From NCBI GenBank assembly GCA_009746045.1, contig RPFO01000175.1, forward strand, positions 4,385,794 through 4,449,793: a stretch of DNA of 64,000 bases, read 5' to 3'. How positions within the stretch are numbered: the stretch's first letter is position 1; the number at the start of each line of letters is the position of its first letter. The position numbers and the translations under genes were made by a program. This DNA is from Mesostigma viride. Taxonomy: Eukaryota; Streptophyta; Mesostigmatophyceae; Mesostigmatales; Mesostigmataceae. This document shows positions 1-12,600 of the stretch, piece after piece. The notes under the pieces were generated by a model. That model was not told the origin of the DNA, searched no databases, and saw only the letters and a program-made list of their open reading frames with translations.

Positions 1-3000
1 ACAGGCGCGCAGCGATCCTTGGACCACTTGCACTGTTTTACTGCTGTGTGCTCACGGATCACAGGCGCGCAGCGATCCTTGGACCACTTGCACTGTTTTA
101 CTGCTGTGTGCTCACGGATCACAGGCGCGCAGCGATCCTTGGACCACTTGCACTGTTTTACTGCTGTATGCTCACGGATCACAGGCGCGCAGCGATCCTT
201 GGACCACTTGCACTGTTTTACTGCTGTATGCTCACGGATCACAGGCGCGCAGCGATCCTTGGACCACTTGCACTGTTTTACTGCTGTGTGCTCACGGATC
301 ACAGGCGCGCAGCGATCCTTGGACCACTTGCACTGTTTTACTGCTGTATGCTCACGGATCACAGGCGCGCAGCGATCCTTGGACCACTTGCACTGTTTTA
401 CTGCTGTGTGCTCACGGATCACAGGCGCGCAGCGATCCTTGGACCACTTGCACTGTTTTACTGCTGTATGCTCACGGATCACAGGCGCGCAGCGATCCTT
501 GGACCACTTGCACTGTTTTACTGCTGTGTGCTCACGGATCACAGGCGCGCAGCGATCCTTGGACCACTTGCACTGTTTTACTGCTGTGTGCTCACGGATC
601 ACAGGCGCGCAGCGATCCTTGGACCACTTGCACTGTTTTACTGCTGTGTGCTCACGGATCACAGGCGCGCAGCGATCCTTGGACCACTTGCACTGTTTTA
701 CTGCTACGGATCACAGGCGCGCAGCGATCCTTGGACCACTTGCACTGTTTTACTGCTGTGCTCACGGATCACAGGCGCGCAGCGATCCTTGGACCACTTG
801 CACTGTTTTACTGCTGTGTGCTCACGGATCACAGGCGCGCAGCGATCCTTGGACCACTTGCACTGTTTTACTGCTGTGTGCTCACGGATCACAGGCGCGC
901 AGCGATCCTTGGACCACTTGCACTGTTTTACTGCTATAGATCACAGGCGCGCAGCGATCCTTGGACCACTTGCACTGTTTTACTGCTGTGCTCACGGATC
1001 ACAGGCGCGCAGCGATCCTTGGACCACTTGCACTGTTTTACTGCTGTGTGCTCACGGATCACAGGCGCGCAGCGATCCTTGGACCACTTGCACTGTTTTA
1101 CTGCTGTGTGCTCACGGATCACAGGCGCGCAGCGATCCTTGGACCACTTGCACTGTTTTACTGCTGTGTGCTCACGGATCACAGGCGCGCAGCGATCCTT
1201 GGACCACTTGCACTGTTTTACTGCTGTGTGCTCACGGATCACAGGCGCGCAGCGATCCTTGGACCACTTGCACTGTTTTACTGCTGTGTGCTCACGGATC
1301 ACAGGCGCGCAGCGATCCTTGGACCACTTGCACTGTTTTACTGCTGTGTGCTCACGGATCACAGGCGCGCAGCGATCCTTGGACCACTTGCACTGTTTTA
1401 CTGCTGTGTGCTCACGGATCACAGGCGCGCAGCGATCCTTGGACCACTTGCACTGTTTTACTGCTGTATGCTCACGGATCACAGGCGCGCAGCGATCCTT
1501 GGACCACTTGCACTGTTTTACTGCTATAGATCACAGGCGCGCAGCGATCCTTGGACCACTTGCACTGTTTTACTGCTGTGTGCTCACGGATCACAGGCGC
1601 GCAGCGATCCTTGGACCACTTGCACTGTTTTACTGCTGTGTGCTCACGGATCACAGGCGCGCAGCGATCCTTGGACCACTTGCACTGTTTTACTGCTATA
1701 GATCACAGGCGCGCAGCGATCCTTGGACCACTTGCACTGTTTTACTGCTGTATGCTCACGGATCACAGGCGCGCAGCGATCCTTGGACCACTTGCACTGT
1801 TTTACTGCTGTGTGCTCACGGATCACAGGCGCGCAGCGATCCTTGGACCACTTGCACTGTTTTACTGCTGTGTGCTCACGGATCACAGGCGCGCAGCGAT
1901 CCTTGGACCACTTGCACTGTTTTACTGCTGTATGCTCACGGATCACAGGCGCGCAGCGATCCTTGGACCACTTGCACTGTTTTACTGCTGTGTGCTCACG
2001 GATCACAGGCGCGCAGCGATCCTTGGACCACTTGCACTGTTTTACTGCTGTGTGCTCACGGATCACAGGCGCGCAGCGATCCTTGGACCACTTGCACTGT
2101 TTTACTGCTGTGTGCTCACGGATCACAGGCGCGCAGCGATCCTTGGACCACTTGCACTGTTTTACTGCTATAGATCACAGGCGCGCAGCGATCCTTGGAC
2201 CACTTGCACTGTTTTACTGCTGTGTGCTCACGGATCACAGGCGCGCAGCGATCCTTGGACCACTTGCACTGTTTTACTGCTGTGTGCTCACGGATCACAG
2301 GCGCGCAGCGATCCTTGGACCACTTGCACTGTTTTACTGCTATAGATCACAGGCGCGCAGCGATCCTTGGACCACTTGCACTGTTTTACTGCTGTGTGCT
2401 CACGGATCACAGGCGCGCAGCGATCCTTGGACCACTTGCACTGTTTTACTGCTGTATGCTCACGGATCACAGGCGCGCAGCGATCCTTGGACCACTTGCA
2501 CTGTTTTACTGCTGTGTGCTCACGGATCACAGGCGCGCAGCGATCCTTGGACCACTTGCACTGTTTTACTGCTGTGTGCTCACGGATCACAGGCGCGCAG
2601 CGATCCTTGGACCACTTGCACTGTTTTACTGCTGTGTGCTCACGGATCACAGGCGCGCAGCGATCCTTGGACCACTTGCACTGTTTTACTGCTGTATGCT
2701 CACGGATCACAGGCGCGCAGCGATCCTTGGACCACTTGCACTGTTTTACTGCTGTGTGCTCACGGATCACAGGCGCGCAGCGATCCTTGGACCACTTGCA
2801 CTGTTTTACTGCTGTGTGCTCACGGATCACAGGCGCGCAGCGATCCTTGGACCACTTGCACTGTTTTACTGCTATAGATCACAGGCGCGCAGCGATCCTT
2901 GGACCACTTGCACTGTTTTACTGCTATAGATCACAGGCGCGCAGCGATCCTTGGACCACTTGCACTGTTTTACTGCTGTGTGCTCACGGATCACAGGCGC

Positions 3001-6000
3001 GCAGCGATCCTTGGACCACTTGCACTGTTTTACTGCTGTGTGCTCACGGATCACAGGCGCGCAGCGATCCTTGGACCACTTGCACTGTTTTACTGCTGTG
3101 TGCTCACGGATCACAGGCGCGCAGCGATCCTTGGACCACTTGCACTGTTTTACTGCTGTGTGCTCACGGATCACAGGCGCGCAGCGATCCTTGGACCACT
3201 TGCACTGTTTTACTGCTGTGTGCTCACGGATCACAGGCGCGCAGCGATCCTTGGACCACTTGCACTGTTTTACTGCTGTAGATCACAGGCGCGCAGCGAT
3301 CCTTGGACCACTTGCACTGTTTTACTGCTGTGTGCTCACGGATCACAGGCGCGCAGCGATCCTTGGACCACTTGCACTGTTTTACTGCTGTGTGCTCACG
3401 GATCACAGGCGCGCAGCGATCCTTGGACCACTTGCACTGTTTTACTGCTGTGTGCTCACGGATCACAGGCGCGCAGCGATCCTTGGACCACTTGCACTGT
3501 TTTACTGCTATAGATCACAGGCGCGCAGCGATCCTTGGACCACTTGCACTGTTTTACTGCTATGTGCTCACGGATCACAGGCGCGCAGCGATCCTTGGAC
3601 CACTTGCACTGTTTTACTGCTATAGATCACAGGCGCGCAGCGATCCTTGGACCACTTGCACTGTTTTACTGCTGTGTGCTCACGGATCACAGGCGCGCAG
3701 CGATCCTTGGACCACTTGCACTGTTTTACTGCTGTGTGCTCACGGATCACAGGCGCGCAGCGATCCTTGGACCACTTGCACTGTTTTACTGCTGTGTGCT
3801 CACGGATCACAGGCGCGCAGCGATCCTTGGACCACTTGCACTGTTTTACTGCTGTGTGCTCACGGATCACAGGCGCGCAGCGATCCTTGGACCACTTGCA
3901 CTGTTTTACTGCTGTGTGCTCACGGATCACAGGCGCGCAGCGATCCTTGGACCACTTGCACTGTTTTACGGCTGTATGCTCACGGATCACAGGCGCGCAG
4001 CGATCCTTGGACCACTTGCACTGTTTTACTGCTGTGTGCTCACGGATCACAGGCGCGCAGCGATCCTTGGACCACTTGCACTGTTTTACTGCTGTGTGCT
4101 CACGGATCACAGGCGCGCAGCGATCCTTGGACCACTTGCACTGTTTTACTGCTGTATGCTCACGGATCACAGGCGCGCAGCGATCCTTGGACCACTTGCA
4201 CTGTTTTACTGCTGTGTGCTCACGGATCACAGGCGCGCAGCGATCCTTGGACCACTTGCACTGTTTTACTGCTGTGTGCTCACGGATCACAGGCGCGCAG
4301 CGATCCTTGGACCACTTGCACTGTTTTACTGCTGTGTGCTCACGGATCACAGGCGCGCAGCGATCCTTGGACCACTTGCACTGTTTTACTGCTGTGTGCT
4401 CACGGATCACAGGCGCGCAGCGATCCTTGGACCACTTGCACTGTTTTACTGCTGTGTGCTCACGGATCACAGGCGCGCAGCGATCCTTGGACCACTTGCA
4501 CTGTTTTACTGCTGTGTGCTCACGGATCACAGGCGCGCAGCGATCCTTGGACCACTTGCACTGTTTTACTGCTGTGTGCTCACGGATCACAGGCGCGCAG
4601 CGATCCTTGGACCACTTGCACTGTTTTACTGCTGTGTGCTCACGGATCACAGGCGCGCAGCGATCCTTGGACCACTTGCACTGTTTTACTGCTGTGTGCT
4701 CACGGATCACAGGCGCGCAGCGATCCTTGGACCACTTGCACTGTTTTACTGCTATAGATCACAGGCGCGCAGCGATCCTTGGACCACTTGCACTGTTTTA
4801 CTGCTGTGTGCTCACGGATCACAGGCGCGCAGCGATCCTTGGACCACTTGCACTGTTTTACTGCTGTGTGCTCACGGATCACAGGCGCGCAGCGATCCTT
4901 GGACCACTTGCACTGTTTTACTGCTGTGTGCTCACGGATCACAGGCGCGCAGCGATCCTTGGACCACTTGCACTGTTTTACTGCTGTGTGCTCACGGATC
5001 ACAGGCGCGCAGCGATCCTTGGACCACTTGCACTGTTTTACTGCTATAGATCACAGGCGCGCAGCGATCCTTGGACCACTTGCACTGTTTTACTGCTGCA
5101 TGCTCACGGATCACAGGCGCGCAGCGATCCTTGGACCACTTGCACTGTTTTACTGCTGTGTGCTCACGGATCACAGGCACGCAGCGATCCTTGGACCACT
5201 TGCACTGTTTTACTGCTGTATGCTCACGGATCACAGGCACGCAGCGATCCTTGGACCACTTGCACTGTTTTACTGCTGTATGCTCACGGATCACAGGCGC
5301 GCAGCGATCCTTGGACCACTTGCACTGTTTTACTGCTGTATGCTCACGGATCACAGGCGCGCAGCGATCCTTGGACCACTTGCACTGTTTTACTGCTGTA
5401 TGCTCACGGATCACAGGCGCGCAGCGATCCTTGGACCACTTGCACTGTTTTACTGCTGTGTGCTCACGGATCACAGGCGCGCAGCGATCCTTGGACCACT
5501 TGCACTGTTTTACTGCTGTGTGCTCACGGATCACAGGCGCGCAGCGATCCTTGGACCACTTGCACTGTTTTACTGCTGTGTGCTCACGGATCACAGGCGC
5601 GCAGCGATCCTTGGACTACTTGCACTGTTTTACTGCTGTATGCTCACGGATCACAGGCGCGCAGCGATCCTTGGACCACTTGCACTGTTTTACTGCTGTG
5701 TGCTCACGGATCACAGGCGCGCAGCGATCCTTGGACCACTTGCACTGTTTTACTGCTATAGATCACAGGCGCGCAGCGATCCTTGGACCACTTGCACTGT
5801 TTTACTGCTGTGTGCTCACGGATCACAGGCGCGCAGCGATCCTTGGACCACTTGCACTGTTTTACTGCTGTGTGCTCACGGATCACAGGCGCGCAGCGAT
5901 CCTTGGACCACTTGCACTGTTTTACTGCTGTGTGCTCACGGATCACAGGCGCGCAGCGATCCTTGGACCACTTGCACTGTTTTACTGCTGTGTGCTCACG

Positions 6001-6419
6001 GATCACAGGCGCGCAGCGATCCTTGGACCACTTGCACTGTTTTACTGCTGTGTGCTCACGGATCACAGGCGCGCAGCGATCCTTGGACCACTTGCACTGT
6101 TTTACTGCTGTGTGCTCACGGATCACAGGCGCGCAGCGATCCTTGGACCACTTGCACTGTTTTACTGCTATAGATCACAGGCGCGCAGCGATCCTTGGAC
6201 CACTTGCACTGTTTTACTGCTGTGTGCTCACGGATCACAGGCACGCAGCGATCCTTGGACCACTTGCACTGTTTTACTGCTATAGATCACAGGCGCGCAG
6301 CGATCCTTGGACCACTTGCACTGTTTTACTGCTGTGTGCTCACGGATCACAGGCGCGCAGCGATCCTTGGACCACTTGCACTGTTTTACTGCTGTGTGCT
6401 CACGGATCACAGGCGCGCA
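1..6419. repeat. 60-bp satellite/minisatellite array with 52-bp variant units
   Basis: About 108 head-to-tail copies of a 60-bp unit (first bases ACAGGCGCGCAGCGATCCTT), nearly identical. The commonest difference is GTGTG versus GTATG near the unit end. About 16 units are short (52 to 53 bp) because the segment GTGTGCTCACG is replaced by ATA or a similar stub (for example near 703, 931, 1521, 1693, 2165, 2337, 2869, 2921, 4749, 6277), and two units near 751 and 981 are 58 bp. The unit is 20 codons long and free of stops in several frames, so long ORFs appear in many frames; these are artefacts. The array runs off the left edge and ends abruptly at 6419 inside a unit. It lies 235 bp before the first visible glycosyltransferase exon, so it is probably intronic. 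Confidence 0.97.
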
Positions 6420-6654
6420 AAACTCCATGTTGTTTTACTAGTATATATTCTACTGTATATTCATGGATCCTAGGTCTAAACTCAATTTTGTTTTGTGTCA
6501 TTCTCCGTTGTCTGTAGTAGTGAATTTTTTCATGATTCTACACTAACGTTTAGTGCGTCGACCGTTACTGGATGATGTCACTTGTGCGGAAGGTGAGGCC
6601 CACCTAACGCCATCGCCCAATGTTGATAACCCTGACCCCCTTTAACCACGGCAG

Positions 6655-9600
6655 GGAAAGCGCCTGGCCATCATGCCATCTCGCATCGAGAACTCGCCCT
6701 ACACCGTGTACGAGGTATGCTGGCTGCTGTAAACGTGACAACCTGGAAAGTGCCCACTTTTTCGTCTAGCCCAAGCACTTTCTTTAAAGCCACTTGGAGT
6801 GTTAGCCTCCCGATGCCATCAGTGGGTGGATCCCAGCAGCGTCTCGTTTGTTGCCGCATCATCAATGGCATCACGGTGGATGCAGTCCAATACATACGGG
6901 TGTTGACAGCTATCATACTACTATCTGCACATTTTTCTTTCATTGCATCCTATTGCTAGGTAGTATGAGAGCTGTGATGGAGACTTCTAGCCAATACAGT
7001 AGCATGGTGCCACATGACGTGTCTGTTGCTTGCTTAGTTTGCTGGCAGTTTGTGGACAAGGCGCATTTTGCCCTTCAACTCCTTGTGCTAAATACGGTTT
7101 TGGGGCTGCCATGGATCTGCCTGATCTGTGGACACTGCACTCTCTCAACCTCAGTTGAGGGCGCATCGTCGCCTGATGGCAGCTGATTGCAGTTGCATGA
7201 GCAGTTGCTTGAGCAATCCAGTAACCGCAGCGGGTTATCCTGCTCTCCTTCCTGTATTGTGAGAAAACTGGGGTTGAATTTCAGCTATCTCGGGGTTAAA
7301 GGGGATTGTGAAAGTCATGCAGCCACTCTCTGGGTGGTGCAGGTGCCCTAGTGCACCTAGAGCAAGTGTTGTTAACATTCCCACCCTTGCAGGAAGTAGC
7401 TTAGAATGTATGATAGGCCATATGCCCCTTCTCTGGGCTATGTGCTACATATACTCCCAACGGAGTTATGTTACAATTATTATTATGTGGCCACGCTCGT
7501 GCATGTGATCTGGGCTCTGAAGCGCATGCTGACAATGCGTTGGGGGAGGGCATGCTCGGGAGTGCGGAGCCTGCTGGGTGTGATTATAGCCACTGGCATA
7601 GCGCCTACGCCAAAGCCCTCCAACCCATTGGTTTGTCTCCATGGGCATTGGTTTGTCTCCCAGAAACCATATGCCCTCCAACCCATCGGTGTGTCTCCAT
7701 GGGGATTGGTTTGTCTCCCATAAAGCATATGCATGACTAACCCATGCGCCCTCTTAATTGTGATAAGGCGTATCGCATGGACTGTTTACATTACCACACC
7801 AAAAGGCCAACACTATCTGCAGCCAGTTCGTCCGGTCCTCTGTACTGTATCGCACACTGACCTGCCGCTTAGCATGCCAGCATGCCAGCATGTCAGCATG
7901 TCAGCATGTCAGCATGCCAGCATGTCAGCATGTCAGCATGTCAGCATGTCATATGGCATCAGACATGGGTGATCTCAACTCCCAAGTATGTGGCTAGAAT
8001 GTCTATAGCGTTGGCCAATAGTGTCTGTGGCTTTGGCCTATGTTCCCACTCGATGTTCCCCCATGATGACGCCATTGTCGAAATGTCTTAAACCATAGCC
8101 ATGGCTTATTCATACACATCGTCTGGTGTATTTATGCATGGTGTCTCATGTACGCCCGTGGTCTTGCCTGTGTGTGTCATTTATTGATAATTTTACATGC
8201 TTTTACTCTGCCTGTCACTTCGTGCCATGGCCTACCTTATGGCTCACCTTGCCTACCATCATGTGGGCCATGTCTTGCCACACTGTACCCCCACCCCCAC
8301 CCCCACCCCCAGTGTGCAGAGATGGGCATCCCTTTTATCGCCAGCGCGGTGGGTGGGGTGGCCGATCTGGTGCTGGCAGAGGACCACCCCCACGCACTCT
8401 TCCCGCCCACGCTCGAGGTACGTGAAAGTGTTAATTATATTATTACTTAGGCTAGTAGTAGTAGTATTAATTTAAATACTAGTTTTATCTATTCAGTAGT
8501 ATTCACGAAGGTTTGGTTTTGAAGTGGGTCACTATCTACTGCTCCGCACCAGCTTCGCACACCATATCAGGTGGCTTACGTGAACAAGTGACGTTTGTCC
8601 TGGTCGCGGCCTCCTAGCTATGGCGGTGGCCAGTTTTTCTACTCGGAAGTTCTTGTCACGCCATGACCTTGTGACTATCTTTGGTCTTAACAATCAATAC
8701 GTGCCGTGCACCATGTGGCGGTAACCGTCTGGGCGCTTTCTTATTACATAGGGCGAAAGGTCTCGCCCATGGATTACATAGGGCGAAAGGCCTCGCCAAT
8801 GGATTACATAGGGCGAAAGGCCTCGCCCATGGATTACATAGAGCGAAAGGCCTCGCCCATGGATTACATAGGGCGAAAGGCCTCGCCCATGGATTACATA
8901 GGGCGAAAGGCCTCGCCCATGGATTACATAGGGCGAAAGGCCTCGCCCACGGATTACATATGGTGAAAGGCCTCGCCCATGGATTACATAGGGTGAAAGG
9001 CCCCTCCAATGGAGACCCCAGCATGGCTGCAATCCCTCACGCTGATGTTCAGCCCTGATGCTGTTGTCCACCGCTCCCCCAAGAATGCGCCAGCTCTGGA
9101 TTTCCTCCTTCAGACCTTCACCTAACGCAGAGGCCGGAGGTGCTCCGTGTCCCAACGGAATCCAAGGACCAGTTGCTTCACTCAAATTCATCATTTGAGA
9201 ATCCTTATCCCCGCCCGCCCTCCCGCCCCGCCCGCCCTCCCGCCCGCCCGCCCTCCTGCCCGCCAGGCGCTTTTTGAGCGGTTGGTCACCGCGCTAACCA
9301 CCGGCGTCCGCCCCGCCCGGCCCAGCGTGGACGCCCACCGCAATGAGGCCACCTGGATGGCCTTCCACACCTTTTTGGCGCAGCAACGGGACGCGCAGCT
9401 GAAGGAGCGCGCAGAGGCGCAGCAGAGGCGAACATATGAGGAGCAGTTCCCTTTTGTGACCGTCATCATGACCCACTTCAACCGCCCGGTGCTGGTGCAG
9501 CAGGTGAGTGGGGCGACCGGGGGCAAAGAGGGAAGGGGTTCACAGGTTGCAAACGGTGAGGGGCGACTGGTGGCGACAAGTGAGAAGTTGACAGGTTGCG

Positions 9601-12600
9601 AAAGGTGAGGGCATGACAAGACTTGAGTGCCTGGTACATGGACACGCGCGTGACGGGAGTTAGTGAGACACACAGCCAGTTATCTAAGCTACCCTCGACG
9701 AGACATACAGTCAGTTATCTAAGCTACCCTCAATGAGACACACAGTCAGTTATCTAAGCTACCCTCAATGAGACACACAGTCAGTTATCTAAGCTACCAT
9801 CAATGAGATACACAGTCAGTTATCTAAGCTACCCTCAATGAGACACACAGTCATTTATCTAAACTACCCTCAATGAGACACACAGTCAGTTATCTACGCT
9901 TCTGTCAATGAGGTGGTTGTCAGAATGGAAGAGAATGGCACTTGAAAACGATCAGAACATGAAGCTCCAAGCTGCGAGGCAATCGGATACATCAATTCAT
10001 AACATAACATGCAGAGTCAAAGCGGCAGTTTCTTCCACCCTGATGGCAAAGCAGACTCTTCGTCACCCGCGGCGACTTTTGCTTCCGAAATCAGTCTCGG
10101 TCGCCTGTTTCTCTCGTTTTTCTTCGGCTGGCAGCATGCTTGGGTGTGGAGATGCTTCCGTCGGCACCATGTGGCGAGACCCTGGCTCGCCGCAATGTCT
10201 CATGCGTTTCAATTGCCTGATTGCCCTTCTGGCGCGATTCTATTCTTTACGCGTGGATGCTACGTGTGCAGGCGATCCAGTCGTTGCGGGAGCAGAATTA
10301 CCCGCACGACCGCTTTGAGTTCCTCCTCATCGATGACGGCAGCACGGACAAAGACGTGCCGCCCGTGCTGGACGCGTTAGAGCCCGAGTTTGGGCTGCGG
10401 GGGTGGTGAGTCGCTATAAGTATGATGGTAGTAAAAATATTATTGAATTTGCACGTTCATGTTGTTGTAGTACTACTACGATAATGACGCCGGCCGGCGT
10501 CCCCGTTTGTCATTTATTTGCATTTTTCATTGGAATCATCAAAGTTCTTTCATTGCCGACTCTCGTGCGTGAGGTTCATCCGAGGACTGTGAAGAAGCGA
10601 ACGATGATGAAGCATGGCTGTGCGTGTGGTTTGCGGGTTTAGGGTTTAGGGTTTAGGGCACTTAGAATTTAGTGCACTTAGTTGCGGCACTTAGGGAGGG
10701 TCAAGGGCACTGCAAGCAAAGTGCACTTGAAGAGGTTTGGCCCCGTATTCCTTTCATCAGATCATGCCTACCGTGTGAAGGTGTGTGATGAAAGGTGGAG
10801 CCTACAAATATTGTGGCGGATGTGGGTGGGAATGACATTTTTCAAGCGATTGTGTGTCTGAACTGCACAAACAATGGCTGTATATGAGCTTGCCTAAGCT
10901 GGACACAAGCTTTGGTTTCAAGAACCTTAGGCTTATCCCCGTCTAGATTGGTGGGTGTGCTCCCCAGTTCATGCAAGAGGATGACATCATGTGATGATGT
11001 GGATAGTGTCAGAAGTATGTTAGTGTTTAGAAGTAGTACCAGTTCTGTGCCACGGGCTCGCTTGATTCTGCTATGGCCGAAAATGTTTTACTATGTTCGA
11101 CAGCTATTTTTCTGGCCTAGCTGTATAGCCGTGGACAAACTGTGATTGTTTCACGAACTATTTTCACGAGATTTGTGAGTTACGCCGAGCGCTAGTGGTA
11201 CGGTGGTTATTGTGATTTACTTGCGTACGTAACGATGTGCGTGGGTCGTTTTCATGATACGCACCACTTTGTGGCGCTAGTCTTTGCGCTAGTCTTTGGC
11301 GCCGCGCCACGCCGCTCGCATCATTTCCAGAAATGATCCGCAGGTTGAGCTACGTCTAGGACTTTGACGTTTTCTGTCTAGGGGAGAGAACCTCAAGTGC
11401 TGGGAAGTACCCGTTGGGCCTATGCACATACAACCTACGACGTACATCGCATGGCCAACATTGCGCCGCCGCCACTTATCCGAAATCTGACGGCCAATAT
11501 TGCGTTAGTCCTTGAAATGCGCAAGGAGCGTGTTTTCCATAAAATTTGTGTGCTTGCTCCCTATTGTCATGCGCACTGACCTGAGTAGAGACAGTCCTAT
11601 AGCTATGGACGTCTCCTTGTACGGCGTTTAATAAACAAGTGTTTTATCATAAAAGCACGTGCAATTAACGTCTCCTAATGAACTCAGACACAGGCTGAAA
11701 GATCTTCCTCCTATACTCTGAGTAAGGGGAAATCTTGACGAATGGTAAACCATGTGGGAGTTTTTACTGCTGGCACTCCACCTTTGCATGGTATTTCAGC
11801 CCAGTCTTCTTTCAACTGAAAGAGTCCTACCCTCACGCATACACCGCGTGGACGCCAGTCAGCTCTCTCATTTCTGTCATACAGAAGCTGTTGCGTGTGT
11901 TGAAATTGCTCCCTGGGATCCCAGGACGATCTTGAGGGAGTCGAACAGGTACCTGGGCGCGGCGAGAAACACCGCGTTCCGCCAGGCCAAAGGTGGGCAT
12001 GCGTTCTACACCTTGCAGTCCTGGATAATGTGCAAGTAGTTGTTTCAAAGCCAGGTATCCCATAGGCACCAGGGCTGCATTTGGTAGCGTGCGTGTACAT
12101 GTTGTACAGGACAGTCCCAAAGAAACCTTCTGAGCGTGAAGCAAGTACTACTGAGGAGGATGTGCTAGCACTATGTTTTTATCAAAAGTACAATATACTT
12201 TTAAAAGTAGCAATTTGCAGCATCCGCAGTCCATGTATGTGCTGGTGCAATGGATGGCTGCCGTCTAGCGTTGCACGTCCTGCTACTTGGACGCATTTTG
12301 GCGTTAGTACGGCTGTATCTTATTTGGTTTACTGTGAGTGCACGGTATAGGCTAATAACGAAATAAAATAAATATAAATACTACAGTGTAACGCTTGCCA
12401 TTGCATGGAAGAGTAATGCTGCCAATGTTTATGGCAGTTCATGCAAGGACTACCGTTGGCATGGCCGCTGAGTGGGGAGTTGAACGCGACATCAGGTTGC
12501 CATGGAGCCCGGCTTAGGCATCCACACTGGAGCCGTGTCATGTCCCAATGGCAAATATGTCCAAATGTATCATGCCCTGCCACATTTTGCACAGGGTGTT

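Noticed and set aside
1-6419. CRISPR array
   Set aside because: No unique spacers: the whole unit repeats, and the context is eukaryotic.
19-6517. Many long overlapping ORFs with a 20-residue repeat (for example LGPLALFYCC)
   Set aside because: The unit is 60 bp, a multiple of three, and lacks stops in several frames, so ORFs occur in most frames at once. No start context, domain or codon bias; frames break at each 52-bp unit.
8656-9194. ORFs over the 30-bp array
   Set aside because: Repeat-driven; the region is an intron between two phase-matched glycosyltransferase exons.
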